Source: Bacillota bacterium (lineage in GTDB: Bacteria > Bacillota > Clostridia > Lachnospirales > Lachnospiraceae). From it: a stretch of DNA of 64,000 nt. Below the pieces are notes generated by a model, which saw only the letters and a program-made list of their open reading frames with translations, ran no database searches and was not told the DNA's origin. The DNA lies in the NCBI GenBank assembly GCA_023450835.1, contig JAEXGM010000146.1, forward strand, positions 3,516 to 67,515, written 5' to 3'. Of the stretch, positions 28,925-37,387 are shown piece after piece (the first letter of the stretch is position 1; the number at the start of each line of letters is the position of its first letter). The position numbers were made by a program, and so were the translations under genes.

Positions 28925-29911
28925 CTAACGGTTAACCCTGACACGGGGATCAACAAAACCATAGCTCAAATCTATAATTAAATTACCAATTAATGCGACA
29001 ACCATATAAAACATCTGTACCGCAAGTGCAACGTTATAATCCTGATTCATTAAGGCGTCCATGTAGAACTTACCCATACCGTTTAAATTAAACATCTGCT
29101 CAATAACAAGGGAACCGGAAAAAATGCTGATGAACCATCCAATAATCAAAGTGATAACCGGAAGAAGTGCATTTCTCCAGGCATGGGAGTAGATAACCAC
29201 CTTTTCCTTTAAACCTTTTGCTCTGGCTGTACGGATATAATCCATTCGAAGTGCTTCAATCATAGCCGCACGGACATATCTGGTCATACCACCCAGAGAC
29301 CCGATGGTCATAACAATCAATGGCAATGCCAGGTAATGCATTTTATCCACGAAAGCAACTAAACCGGTCCCATGGAAATTCGGCGAATGCATACCGCTGA
29401 CAGGGAACCATCGCAAGTTGACCGCAAAGAAAAATATACTTATAAGAGTTATAATAAATATTGGTAAGCTATACCCGACAATGGTTAAGACTTGTACCAC
29501 ATTATCCATTATGGAATTACGCTTGACTGCACAGATAATACCAAGTGGTATTGATATGCCAAGTGCTAAAATAGTAGCAAAAATATTAATGAAAATGGTA
29601 TTGCCCATAGGTGCCTTAATCAAATCTATAACAGGCTTCTTATGTCTTACAGACATACCGAAATCCCCATGCAATATACCGCCAATCCATTTACTATATT
29701 TAACGATAATCGGATCATCAAGACCCATCTGCTGTCTTAATTGTTTGTATCTCATCTGATACTGTTCCGCTGTCAAAGTGGTCTTAACAGGTTCCAACTG
29801 GGCTCTGGCCGGATCTCCGGGTATCAGATTATATAAAAAGAACATAACGAGAGACATGATCAAAAAAACAAACACCATGTAAAGCACTCTCTTACCAATA
29901 TACTTTAACAT
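28925..29911 (-). CDS. oppB: Oligopeptide ABC transporter permease
   Basis: A 328-residue permease of normal OppB size with six membrane segments. The N-terminal anchor is followed by FFLYNLIPGDPARA, the classic OppB/DppB motif. The cytoplasmic EAA loop is DYIRTARAKGLKEKVVIYSHAWRNALLP. It ends YGFVDPRVRVNR, as usual. The extracellular loop (about 36-100) is unremarkable, in contrast to the enlarged OppC. It precedes oppC by 14 bp. Confidence 0.95.
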   Translation of the reverse strand: MLKYIGKRVLYMVFVFLIMSLVMFFLYNLIPGDPARAQLEPVKTTLTAEQYQMRYKQLRQQMGLDDPIIVKYSKWIGGILHGDFGMSVRHKKPVIDLIKAPMGNTIFINIFATILALGISIPLGIICAVKRNSIMDNVVQVLTIVGYSLPIFIITLISIFFFAVNLRWFPVSGMHSPNFHGTGLVAFVDKMHYLALPLIVMTIGSLGGMTRYVRAAMIEALRMDYIRTARAKGLKEKVVIYSHAWRNALLPVITLIIGWFISIFSGSLVIEQMFNLNGMGKFYMDALMNQDYNVALAVQMFYMVVALIGNLIIDLSYGFVDPRVRVNR

Positions 29912-29970
29912 CCTTATTCCTCCTGCAAAATTATCTAACTTATCCTTTACCGAACTATCCTATAATGAAT

Positions 29971-30036
29971 GAATAGGCTTCTTCACTGAGTTTAGCATAT
30001 TCCATCTTTCTCTAAGCACAGTGAAGAATCCTATTC
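29971..30036 (-). terminator. Intercistronic hairpin between oppA and oppB
   Basis: GAATAGGCTTCTTCACTG pairs with CAGTGAAGAATCCTATTC almost fully. It lacks a strong T run, so it probably stabilises the oppA transcript or causes partial termination, giving more binding protein than permease. Confidence 0.65.
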
Positions 30037-30091
30037 TTATCTATAGACTTTACTTTACTTGTTTAAATCAGTAAACAAGTTTTAATCATGA

Positions 30092-30120
30092 GAAATAGGG
30101 TATGTATCATACCCTATTTC
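30092..30120 (-). terminator. Second hairpin after oppA
   Basis: GAAATAGGGTATG pairs perfectly with CATACCCTATTTC around a 3-nt loop, about 30 bp past the oppA stop. The T run on the minus strand is short, so termination is probably partial. Confidence 0.6.
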
Positions 30121-30149
30121 GTCAATCATATTTGATTCGTACTTCTGAA

Positions 30150-32069
30150 TTATTCTGTTACATTTGCGTAAAGAAGTGCATAATGCATATCCCAAATACC
30201 ATTAGGGTTGTAATTCTGTAACTTAGCGTTATAGAAATCATGGTACTGGTTAGAATATAAAGGCAGATCAGGAAGTAACTGGTTCCATCTGATTATAAAG
30301 TCTTCAAACTTGCTTTCAAATGTAGTCTTGTCGGCAGGATCTACTAATACCATATCCTGTGCAAGTTTTGCAAGCTGATCATCTACGATAAAGTTGGTGT
30401 TAGCGCCGTTCTTTAACTGTTCAGGATCTGTTGTATAGGTTGAAGCCTGATCATAAACAGGAGTAAAGCCGGTTCCTAAGTTAAACATATTGTAGGTAGG
30501 TACTGCATATTTCTTATCGGTAGAACCATCTCTATATATATAATTTAATAATTCAGTAAATGTCATAACTGTCTGGTTAATCTTCATACCGGCAGCAGCA
30601 ACATCAGGATTGTTCTGTAATTTCGTAACAAGTAATTCTGATACAGGATTCTGCTCGGAAGATGCCCATTCAAGTACAAGAGGCATATAAGTGCCGTCAT
30701 CTAACTTCTTATAACGGATACCGGAGGAATAAGCTTTTCCGTCTTTGTCATATACCCAGCCGCCATCTTCTAATAACTTAATAGCATCATCAAGGCTGTA
30801 AGAATAAGAATCTAACTTGCTTTCAAGATCATCCTTTGTATCCTGATACATCCACATAGCAGGTCCGTAAGGTCCGTTTACAACAGAACCGAAACCGCCT
30901 GTGAAAGCTTTCGCAAAATCATTACGGTCTAAAAGGTGTGCAACAGCCTGACGAACTTCAACAAACTGTGTAGGTCCGAAATCACATACAAACTGTAATT
31001 TACCATATCCGTTACGGTCATATGCTGAGTAGCTGAATCCGCCTTTATCAACTAAGTCAAGTCCGGCATTGATTTCATCACCACTAGCCATACCATTTAA
31101 CAAATCTACAGAACCAGTTTTTAATTCATCCATAGATGTTTCAGAGGTAACTTTCTTGTAAATAATTGTTTTGATATGAGCTGTCTGTTTCTGATAGTCT
31201 CCTAAGTAGTTAGGGTTAACTTCAAGAACAGCTTCTTTTGTGGAGGAGTCATACTTTGTTGCATTGTAAGGTCCGCAGGTAATTGCAGGAACTTTTGTTC
31301 TTGCTGCATTGATTTTTGCTTCATAATTCTCTTTTGTAAAGTTATCGGAAAGATAAGCACCATTTCCGTCATCGTTTACTGTTACAGTATCATCTGTAAA
31401 GAATGATAATTTAACAGGCTGAAGGCTTGCCATAGATAACTCATAATAATAAGGAAGGTTAGCTTTATCAATTGTTACAGAGAAAGAATCATCGCCAAGT
31501 AATCTGACACCAGTAAATTCCTTGGTCTTTCCAGTTGAATAGTCCTGGAAACCTTTCCAATACTTTCCGATAACTGTATTGTCAGCGCCCATATCGGTAA
31601 TAACTTTAGAGGACCATAAAAGTGCTGTTGCAACATAATCCTTTGCAGTAATAGGTGTACCGTCATTCCAAACAAGGTTGCTGTTAATTGTCCATGTATA
31701 AGTCTTAGAACCGTCATCATTATCTGTTGTCTTCTCATCTTTTACTACTGTGGTATCCACAAGAAATTCACCTGCCGGAGTCATACCAACGGTAGAGTAA
31801 GCGTTTGTCAAATTGAAGATATCATAGTCAGCAGCACCGTTCTGGAAATAAGGCATAAATTCACCGCTGATATCTGTTGTGCTTCCGATAATAAGCTGTC
31901 CGCTAGGCTCGGTGGATGTTTCTGTGGGGGTTGGGGTTGCTTCATTTGTACTATCAGCAGGCGTTGTAGTAGGCTCTGTTGATATTCCCGTGTCATTCTT
32001 TCCTTTGCATCCTGCAAGAGAGAATACCATGACTACGGTCAGCAATAATGCTAACACTCTTTTTTGCAT
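30150..32069 (-). CDS. oppA: Oligopeptide-binding lipoprotein
   Basis: 639 residues with a lipoprotein signal (lipobox FSLAGC) and a Thr/Pro/Glu-rich linker (about 25-60). The family 5 solute-binding domain follows: NSNLVWNDGTPITAKDYVATALLW is the SBP_bac_5 signature, with typical QAVAHLLDRNDFAKAF and PLYSNQYHDFY later. It is the extracellular receptor that hands peptides to OppBC. Strong AAGGAGG upstream. It has its own consensus promoter about 215 bp upstream and a leader terminator. Confidence 0.95.
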   Translation of the reverse strand: MQKRVLALLLTVVMVFSLAGCKGKNDTGISTEPTTTPADSTNEATPTPTETSTEPSGQLIIGSTTDISGEFMPYFQNGAADYDIFNLTNAYSTVGMTPAGEFLVDTTVVKDEKTTDNDDGSKTYTWTINSNLVWNDGTPITAKDYVATALLWSSKVITDMGADNTVIGKYWKGFQDYSTGKTKEFTGVRLLGDDSFSVTIDKANLPYYYELSMASLQPVKLSFFTDDTVTVNDDGNGAYLSDNFTKENYEAKINAARTKVPAITCGPYNATKYDSSTKEAVLEVNPNYLGDYQKQTAHIKTIIYKKVTSETSMDELKTGSVDLLNGMASGDEINAGLDLVDKGGFSYSAYDRNGYGKLQFVCDFGPTQFVEVRQAVAHLLDRNDFAKAFTGGFGSVVNGPYGPAMWMYQDTKDDLESKLDSYSYSLDDAIKLLEDGGWVYDKDGKAYSSGIRYKKLDDGTYMPLVLEWASSEQNPVSELLVTKLQNNPDVAAAGMKINQTVMTFTELLNYIYRDGSTDKKYAVPTYNMFNLGTGFTPVYDQASTYTTDPEQLKNGANTNFIVDDQLAKLAQDMVLVDPADKTTFESKFEDFIIRWNQLLPDLPLYSNQYHDFYNAKLQNYNPNGIWDMHYALLYANVTE

Positions 32070-32183
32070 AATTTTTCCTCCTTAAAATTTCTTGATACTA
32101 CCCTATAATTATTTACTTTACGATGACTATTATGTATTTTAACTCTTTAACATTTTAAAGCGCTAAACTCAAAAAACATTATA

Positions 32184-32227
32184 CAAAAAAAGCCTTTCTT
32201 CACCCGTTATGAGTTATTCAGAAAAGC
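32184..32227 (-). terminator. Leader terminator upstream of oppA (candidate attenuator)
   Basis: On the minus strand an 8-bp stem (GCTTTTCT with AGAAAGGC, one G-T pair) and a 20-nt loop are followed by seven T. It lies between the promoter at 32.3 kb and oppA, so transcription of the operon must pass it. I recognise no known riboswitch or T-box here. Confidence 0.6.
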
Positions 32228-32288
32228 AGCATCGCAAATCATTTTTATAGGACTATATCACTACGACTTTAAGCCGTCATCACATGTT

Positions 32289-32319
32289 GTATTATATAAT
32301 ACAATTGCATCAATGTCAA
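32289..32319 (-). promoter_or_regulatory. Consensus sigma-A promoter of the opp operon
   Basis: TTGACA (32319-32314), a 17-bp spacer and TATAAT (32296-32291) on the minus strand, about 215 bp before oppA. The rest of the 595-bp gap to the next gene shows no other feature. Confidence 0.85.
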
Positions 32320-32664
32320 TGAATCTTTGCCACCCCTGTATTTATCTATATTTATACAAAAATCATATTGTACTTTAATGATTTACCAGCATTTTTTGTG
32401 TAGAAAAATACAATTAAAGTGATTACTTATCGATTTATGAGATATTGATCATTTTATTTCGTCATTTTCTGCCAATAAAAGCCTCTCAGCCAGCAAAGAT
32501 TGTTAAAATAATATAATATTTCTATAAAATTTAATCTAATTTTTTTACAGATTTATGAAATTATCATTTCATAATCTTTTCATGTTATACTATTTAGATA
32601 ACTTTTTAATAGCATTTATGGGCATTCTTCTAAATTTTAACTTATGGACAAGGCCAAATAATAA

Positions 32665-33063
32665 TCAGTTATCCTTATCCATAATTCTTCTGATGTTTTT
32701 TAGAGCCTCAGTCATTGAGCTTGCGTTAATAATCTCTTCCAGTTCAGACATCTTCTCCAAGGAGGCCTCATCTTTCAAAAATAAGTAGTGGATTACCTTA
32801 GGAATTTCATTTTTCAGCTCTATGAATGCTTTTTTATCTTTTATATACCGGAACCATAGGAAAGAAGTCCATGCTATCCCAACTAATGTTATTAATATTA
32901 CAATAATTGACTTTTTAGCATCCCTTAATATTGAAGTGTCTATTAAAAGGTTTAATAGCGGCCCAGTACATATTAATGTGGTCCAAATAGGCAGGGCCAG
33001 TTTTGGTCTATAGGTTCTCAAAATCGTCTTGCTTAACTGTTCTTCCTCTTTTATATCTGACAT
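32665..33063 (-). CDS. Hypothetical protein with two membrane segments
   Basis: 132 residues: a polar N-terminus, two adjacent hydrophobic segments (LALPIWTTLICTGPLLNLLI and IIVILITLVGIAWTSFLWF), then a charged helical C-terminal tail of about 60 residues facing the cytoplasm. The start has AAGGAG 7 nt upstream. No family is recognised. It lies downstream of a promoter-leader-terminator unit at 33.1-33.4 kb on the same strand, which may control it. Confidence 0.72.
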   Translation of the reverse strand: MSDIKEEEQLSKTILRTYRPKLALPIWTTLICTGPLLNLLIDTSILRDAKKSIIVILITLVGIAWTSFLWFRYIKDKKAFIELKNEIPKVIHYLFLKDEASLEKMSELEEIINASSMTEALKNIRRIMDKDN

Positions 33064-33121
33064 TTATATTCTCCTTATAAAGCATCTATTGTATCTGTGT
33101 ATATGCTTTATAAGTGTTCTC

Positions 33122-33150
33122 CAAACTAGTTATTAATATCAGTTTGGCTT
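33122..33150 (-). terminator. Hairpin upstream of the small membrane protein gene
   Basis: CCAAACT pairs with AGTTTGG around a 12-nt A/T-rich loop. A T run follows on the plus strand, so this favours plus-strand termination or an RNA fold in the minus-strand leader. Confidence 0.4.
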
Positions 33151-33174
33151 TTTACATATTTAAATAATAATGCA

Positions 33175-33349
33175 AAAAGCACGTCCTATTTTTCAGACGT
33201 GCCTCTGGTAGGAGTTCATAATTATATCCTCTTCTCAAATGAAGAAGATGTTGTTACATTGTAAATAAACATTCTTATAGGAAGTACCGAAGATGAGATA
33301 ATATTTAAGAATGTATACTAGCGCAACATTAATTGGACTACCCTCATTG
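33175..33349 (-). ncRNA. Candidate small RNA or leader with short peptide
   Basis: TTGACA (33384-33379), a 17-bp spacer and TAATAT (33361-33356) make a good minus-strand promoter. About 150 nt later an intrinsic terminator (GCACGTC/GACGTGC then TTTTTGC) closes the unit at 33178-33203. Just before it, AGAGGATATAATT precedes an ATG opening an eight-residue peptide, MNSYQRHV, that runs into the terminator stem. This could be an sRNA or an attenuator leader for the membrane protein gene 110 bp downstream. No conserved family recognised. Confidence 0.5.
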
Positions 33350-33449
33350 CTCTCTATATTACATTATATTCCATATTTTGTCAAGTCTTACTTGAGTAAA
33401 AATTATCTTTTGGCTCATTTAAAAACCCGCTCCCCCACCTCGGTTTGAA

Positions 33450-33488
33450 CTAAAAAACTACCAACTGAATGTTGAAAGTTGGTAGTGA
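33450..33488 (-). terminator. Terminator after the 52-codon remnant
   Basis: CTACCAACT pairs with AGTTGGTAG around a 10-nt loop, followed by TTTTTT on the minus strand. Confidence 0.75.
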
Positions 33489-33498
33489 ACTATTAAGT

Positions 33499-33657
33499 CT
33501 ATCTATTTACTATTCTCTTTATGTACTCTATCTCATTGTCATCTCTGGAGACCTCAATGTACCCAAATTTCTCATATAAGTATTGATTGACTTTACTGAA
33601 TACCCAACATGCTCTTAAAACCCAAATGTCCTGAGTGTAATCGGAGTATAGGTGCAT
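33499..33657 (-). pseudogene. Probable gene remnant, 52 codons
   Basis: The translation ends SKVNQYLYEKFGYIEVSRDDN and then EYIKRI, which resembles the C-terminal YEKFGY end of GNAT acetyltransferases. No N-terminal acetyl-CoA motif lies upstream, so it looks like the tail of a truncated gene, still followed by its terminator. A genuine short protein cannot be excluded. Confidence 0.45.
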
Positions 33658-33702
33658 CAATGCATTTTAAATAATAATCTCCAACTCGACCTGCATTGAC
33701 AA

Positions 33703-33708
33703 TATAAT
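33703..33708 (+). promoter_or_regulatory. TATAAT upstream of the holin-like toxin
   Basis: A perfect -10 hexamer 63 bp before the toxin ATG; the -35 is weak. It places the likely toxin RNA start near 33715. Confidence 0.45.
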
Positions 33709-33771
33709 ATGCTTAATAAGGCAGCCGGCGGGGCGTTGCCTTCCGTCCTGAGTCTTGCAGGAAGGGGGCTG

Positions 33772-33867
33772 ATGCCAATGTATATTACATACAGTGACTT
33801 ATTCACCTTTGTAATTATGCTCGTAGCTATAATAACTCTTGTCAGAAATGACAGACATAAAAAATAG
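33772..33867 (+). CDS. Holin-like type I toxin peptide
   Basis: The 31 codons read MPMYITYSDLFTFVIML, then VAIITLVRNDRHKK: a short polar start, one membrane helix and a basic tail. This is the pattern of the putative holin-like toxin family related to B. subtilis TxpA and BsrE. AGGAAGGGGG lies about 3-10 nt upstream. The leader contains AAGGCA/TGCCTT, which could fold back, as in other members whose 5' ends are structured. It overlaps a convergent antisense RNA. Such peptides act at the inner membrane and are toxic when overproduced. Confidence 0.78.
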   Translation: MPMYITYSDLFTFVIMLVAIITLVRNDRHKK

Positions 33868-33954
33868 CGCCCCTGCTCTGGTAAAGTAAGGCGCTATTTT
33901 TTAACTTATTTTCACCAGGACGGATAGGTGCATCTATCCTCCGGCTGTCTTGCT
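33862..33954 (-). ncRNA. Candidate antisense RNA antitoxin
   Basis: The minus strand has TTGACT (33990-33985), an 18-bp spacer and TATAAT (33966-33961). The predicted RNA of about 95 nt ends at the hairpin AATAGCGCC/GGCGCTATT with a T run, which also terminates the toxin mRNA from the other side. The two RNAs overlap at their 3' ends, as in txpA/RatA. Confidence 0.65.
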
Positions 33955-34048
33955 AAGTATATTATAAACCACCCAATAGGTGGTAGTCAAGGATGAAAAA
34001 GCAACCACTGCATTAGATGATATATATTTAAAAAGGGTTAAAACTATT

Positions 34049-34076
34049 GGAACGCATTATCATGATGCGTTCTTTT
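34049..34076 (+). terminator. Strong intrinsic terminator
   Basis: GAACGCA pairs with TGCGTTC around TTATCATGA, followed by TTTTTT on the plus strand. It lies downstream of the toxin-antitoxin locus and before the tRNAs, which run the other way. Confidence 0.75.
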
Positions 34077-34188
34077 TTGTGGAAACAAACCCCAGATTCC
34101 CCCCAAGACAAAAGAAAAGCACCCTTACGGATGCCTAAACTTCATTAACCAATCTCTACAGCCATTGATTTTACTACATTTCTTGACA

Positions 34189-34261
34189 AGCTGGAAAAGG
34201 GATTCGAACCCTCGACTTCCTCATTACGAGTGAGGTACTCTACCGACTGAGTTATTCCAGC
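34189..34261 (-). tRNA. tRNA-Thr (anticodon CGT)
   Basis: The cloverleaf is complete: acceptor GCTGGAA/TTCCAGC, D-arm with AGTCGGTA, anticodon stem CCTCA/TGAGG with loop CTCGTAA (anticodon CGT, reads ACG), and T-arm GAGGGTTCGAATCCCTT. CCA is not encoded. Confidence 0.95.
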
Positions 34262-34271
34262 ACATAAAAAA

Positions 34272-34345
34272 TCGAGGTGACGGGATTCGAACCCACGGCC
34301 TCTGCGTCCCGAACGCAGCGCTCTACCAATCTGAGCCACACCTCG
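34272..34345 (-). tRNA. tRNA-Pro (anticodon CGG)
   Basis: Acceptor CGAGGTG/CACCTCG, anticodon stem CTGCG/CGCAG with loop TTCGGGA (anticodon CGG, reads CCG), and T-loop GTTCGAATC. It precedes tRNA-Thr by 10 bp on the same strand, so the two are probably one transcript. Confidence 0.95.
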
Positions 34346-34509
34346 TTTTACATGAATTAATAATTAATCTTGCCAAACTATTATGCTACTTTAAAGGTTA
34401 AAAGTCAAGAAAAAAATAACTTATTTACAAATATATTATTATAATTATATGTATTACTTGGTGAAAATGGAATATATATTTAACTAGAAACTTACTTTTG
34501 AGGTCTCCT

Positions 34510-35808
34510 ATGATAATTCACGTGGTACAACCGAGCGATACTCTGTTTTCCATTGCCGAAACCTATAAAATATCTCCGGAAACCCTCATCAGGGACAATG
34601 GAATTGTAAATTATAACAACCTAGTAGTCGGACAGACTATTGTTATCGTCTACCCACAAGAAGTCTATACAGTTGCCCCTGGAGACTCCTTGTACAGTAT
34701 AGCTTCATCCCATGGGGTGTCTCCCCTTACTTTACTAAGATACAACCCACATTTGTCAGACAGGGAAAATCTATATCCCGGCGAACAAATTGTAATTAAA
34801 TACGATAATAATGGAGGGCGCCTGAAGGTCAACGGCTATGCTTACCCTTTTATTGATCTTGACATCCTAAAAATGACCTTACCTTATTTAAGCTTTCTTA
34901 CAATATTTGAATACAGGCTCGCATTAGAGGGTACGATTACAGGTATTGACGATGCCGCTCTTGTCAATATGGCTAAGACTTACGGCGTCGCACCAATTAT
35001 GGTTTTAAGTGCTTATAATACTGACGTATCCGATGGCTCCTATTCCTATTTCACACAAACCAACTCAGAGGAAACCAACCAAAAAACCTTTACCGCTATT
35101 ATCGAGACGTTGGTTGAAAAGGGGTATCTTGGTGTTAATATTTATGTGCAGAAAGTAACGGAGGAAACCCTTGAAGTTCTTACAAATAATTTGAAAGCAC
35201 TATCCGCGTTATTAAAGGAGATTGGATTTACCATAATGCTTACACTTACTCCTGAAACCTTCGACCTCCCCGAGGGTGTTACTTATCTTAATGTAAATTA
35301 CAGTGCTCTTGCTGAGACCGTAGATTATATACTGCTTCTTTCTTACAATTGGGGGTATACATATGGTCCGCCTGCTGCCGTAACCCCGGTCAATATTGTC
35401 AGAAGAAATTTAACTTATGCTATCAGCCAGATTCCTTCCCATAAAATATTTTTAGGCATTCCCATTATCGGTTATGATTGGAATCTGACAGAGAGAAATG
35501 GTCAATATGTTGCTAATGCCCTGACTTCTGACGCTGCTGTCCAATTGGCTTCTGATGTTGGTGCAGTCATTCAATTTGACTATGATGCTATGGCACCTTT
35601 CTTTACCTATACCAGCAGAGATAACAATACTGAGGTGAATCATATTGTCTGGTTTAAGGATGCCAGAAGCATCAGCGTTCTTTACGGCCTGATACAGGAA
35701 TTTAACCTCTCCGGGGCCGCTGTCTGGAACATTATGCATTTCTTTAAGCAAATGTGGTTTATTGTGAGCACACAATATGAAATTATCGGTCCCTTTGATA
35801 ATATTTGA
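34510..35808 (+). CDS. LysM-GH18 protein of the spore cortex hydrolase type, catalytic residues altered
   Basis: 432 residues: two LysM peptidoglycan-binding repeats (about 2-45, IHVVQPSDTLFSIAETYKIS; about 48-95, YTVAPGDSLYSIASSHGVS), then a GH18 domain as in SleL/YaaH. In active members the strand-4 motif reads like GVNIDFE. Here the codons give GVNIYVQ, so the Asp and the catalytic Glu are Tyr and Gln. Other fold elements remain, such as LLLSYNWGYTYGPPAAVTP, KIFLGIPIIGYDW and VWFKDARS. The ATG follows GAGG by 7 nt. It probably binds cortex or wall glycan without normal hydrolysis; that is inference. Confidence 0.85.
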   Translation: MIIHVVQPSDTLFSIAETYKISPETLIRDNGIVNYNNLVVGQTIVIVYPQEVYTVAPGDSLYSIASSHGVSPLTLLRYNPHLSDRENLYPGEQIVIKYDNNGGRLKVNGYAYPFIDLDILKMTLPYLSFLTIFEYRLALEGTITGIDDAALVNMAKTYGVAPIMVLSAYNTDVSDGSYSYFTQTNSEETNQKTFTAIIETLVEKGYLGVNIYVQKVTEETLEVLTNNLKALSALLKEIGFTIMLTLTPETFDLPEGVTYLNVNYSALAETVDYILLLSYNWGYTYGPPAAVTPVNIVRRNLTYAISQIPSHKIFLGIPIIGYDWNLTERNGQYVANALTSDAAVQLASDVGAVIQFDYDAMAPFFTYTSRDNNTEVNHIVWFKDARSISVLYGLIQEFNLSGAAVWNIMHFFKQMWFIVSTQYEIIGPFDNI

Positions 35809-36041
35809 TTCTACGCCTATTTAGTGACTCGAGCACCAGGGAACGAACACTGAGAGCATTTTGTTTTCCTGTAATACACTGATTAAAAGACATGTTTCCG
35901 CTATGTTTATGAAAAACCTTTTATAGGTTTGACAAATGCAGACTTACGCGTGTCTTAAATTTTGTGTATAAGGTAAAATAAAGTGCTCCTTCTATTCAAA
36001 ATCCGGATTCAATAACAACTTGCTAAGATTCTTTTATTCTT

Positions 36042-36920
36042 TTACAAATTTGCCTTTCCTTCTCCCATAAAGCAAATACCGATTGCTCCGGGGCCGGAAT
36101 GCGCTCCGATACTGGGACTAATCACATTTACAATAACCGATGCCCCTTCCACTTCTTCCTTTATCAGCTTTACGACACGTTCTGCATCCTCTATTGCATC
36201 TCCATGAACGACGCATATAGTGCCGGGATTGTTTATATGTGCTCCCATTTGCTTAACCATATTGGAAACAACGGTAGACAGGGATTTTTTACGTCCTCTG
36301 ACCGTACCTGCGGGAATTAACTTTCCTTCATCATTTATAATCAATATTGGTTTGATGTTAATCATACTTCCGACAATAGCTGTCATTTTTGAGACTCTTC
36401 CGCCCCGCTGCAAGTGAAATAAATCATCAACGGTAAACTGGACGCAGAAGTTCTTTTGATGTTCTGTCAGCCATTCTTCAATTTCTTTTATGCTTTTACC
36501 TGCTTCTTTTAACTCTACCGCTTTCATAACCATCAGCCCTTGGCCCAAAGAAGCATTCAGAGAGTCAAATACAATAATCTGAGCCTCCGTAAATTCCTCA
36601 CATAATTCCCTTGCACCAGCTGCCACATTACTATAACCTCCGCTTAAAGCAGAGGAAAAACTGATATGTAAAACATCCTTTCCTTCTTGTATATATCCAA
36701 GAAAAGTGGAATGTATTACCGCCGGATTACTAGCCATGGTGCTCGGTAACTTTCCGGCTCGCATGCTGTCATAAAATTCTTTCGGTGTCAGGTTAATCTC
36801 ATCTCCATAAACTTCATTGTTCAATTCATAGTAATGAGGGATAATCCCCACACCTTTTTCCTCCACGTATTCGGGCAGTAAATCGCAGTTTGAATCAGTT
36901 GTTATCACAAAATCTCTCAT
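36042..36920 (-). CDS. DegV family fatty-acid-binding protein
   Basis: A 292-residue DegV protein that binds fatty acids, in the cytoplasm; some homologues act with fatty acid kinase FakA. Seen: VITTDSNCDLLPEYV at the start, the SNPAVIHSTF loop, HISFSSALSGGYSNVAAGA, and the domain 2 strand INIKPILIINDEGKL. The C-terminus SPSIGAHSGPGAIGICF is the lipid-contact region. The ATG at 36920 has AAGGGG 5 nt upstream; a TTG 15 bp earlier is less likely. A second DegV lies at 48.2 kb. Confidence 0.93.
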   Translation of the reverse strand: MRDFVITTDSNCDLLPEYVEEKGVGIIPHYYELNNEVYGDEINLTPKEFYDSMRAGKLPSTMASNPAVIHSTFLGYIQEGKDVLHISFSSALSGGYSNVAAGARELCEEFTEAQIIVFDSLNASLGQGLMVMKAVELKEAGKSIKEIEEWLTEHQKNFCVQFTVDDLFHLQRGGRVSKMTAIVGSMINIKPILIINDEGKLIPAGTVRGRKKSLSTVVSNMVKQMGAHINNPGTICVVHGDAIEDAERVVKLIKEEVEGASVIVNVISPSIGAHSGPGAIGICFMGEGKANL

Positions 36921-36924
36921 CTTA

Positions 36925-37140
36925 ACCCCTTTCAATCCGTAGTTGAAAAAACTGTCTTTTGTTTTTTCAACCTAACCTCCATGCTGTGTGAATTATCTTT
37001 TTCAATAATTCCACAAACTTCTAATTTTCTTTTCAGATTAATTCATTTCGTGTATAGCTAGCCTTCAATTTGTTATTGCTGAATACGCAGACACAATTTT
37101 GTGTGTGAATTATGTTTCTCAATAATCCGCATTAGCACAT
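36925..37140. repeat. Family A hairpin repeats between degV and the ABC ATPase
   Basis: It contains the GTAGTTGAAAAAAC/GTTTTTTCAAC hairpin with loop TGTCTTTT, a GTGTGAATTAT/ATAATTC hairpin, and a second GTGTGTGAATTAT unit after CGCAGACACA. The blocks are interrupted by ordinary A/T-rich sequence, so this copy is partly decayed. The rest of the 467-bp gap holds only the promoter at 37.33 kb. Confidence 0.68.
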
Positions 37141-37331
37141 TTTTATGTTTTATGTAAACTTGTTCTTCTATTATACCTGATAACTTATATGTTTGTATAG
37201 CTTTTACATCCGACATTTTACTATTATTATTTAATGTAGTATTTTCCAAATTAATGTTATCAGACTTTATCTCCTTTATCTATACACAGAATATTTGAAA
37301 ATCTTGCATTTTGACAAATTATTTTAAAACC

Positions 37332-37361
37332 TTCACACCATTCGCCAATTTTTCATATAAT
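37332..37361 (+). promoter_or_regulatory. Promoter of the split ABC ATPase gene
   Basis: TTCACA, an 18-bp spacer and TATAAT, 27 bp before the ATPase ATG, which has GGAGG 6 nt upstream. Confidence 0.6.
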
Positions 37362-37387
37362 ACAATATAACAAAATCGGAGGAAACT

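Noticed and set aside
32070..32284. T-box or amino-acid riboswitch in the oppA leader
   Set aside because: I searched by eye for the T-box GGTGGNACC and for lysine or SAM riboswitch cores and found none; only a terminator is supported.
34145..34339. Open frame across the tRNA region, reading GRALRSGRRGRGFESRH
   Set aside because: It is the translation of two tRNA genes on the same strand; the sequence is fully explained by cloverleaf structure.
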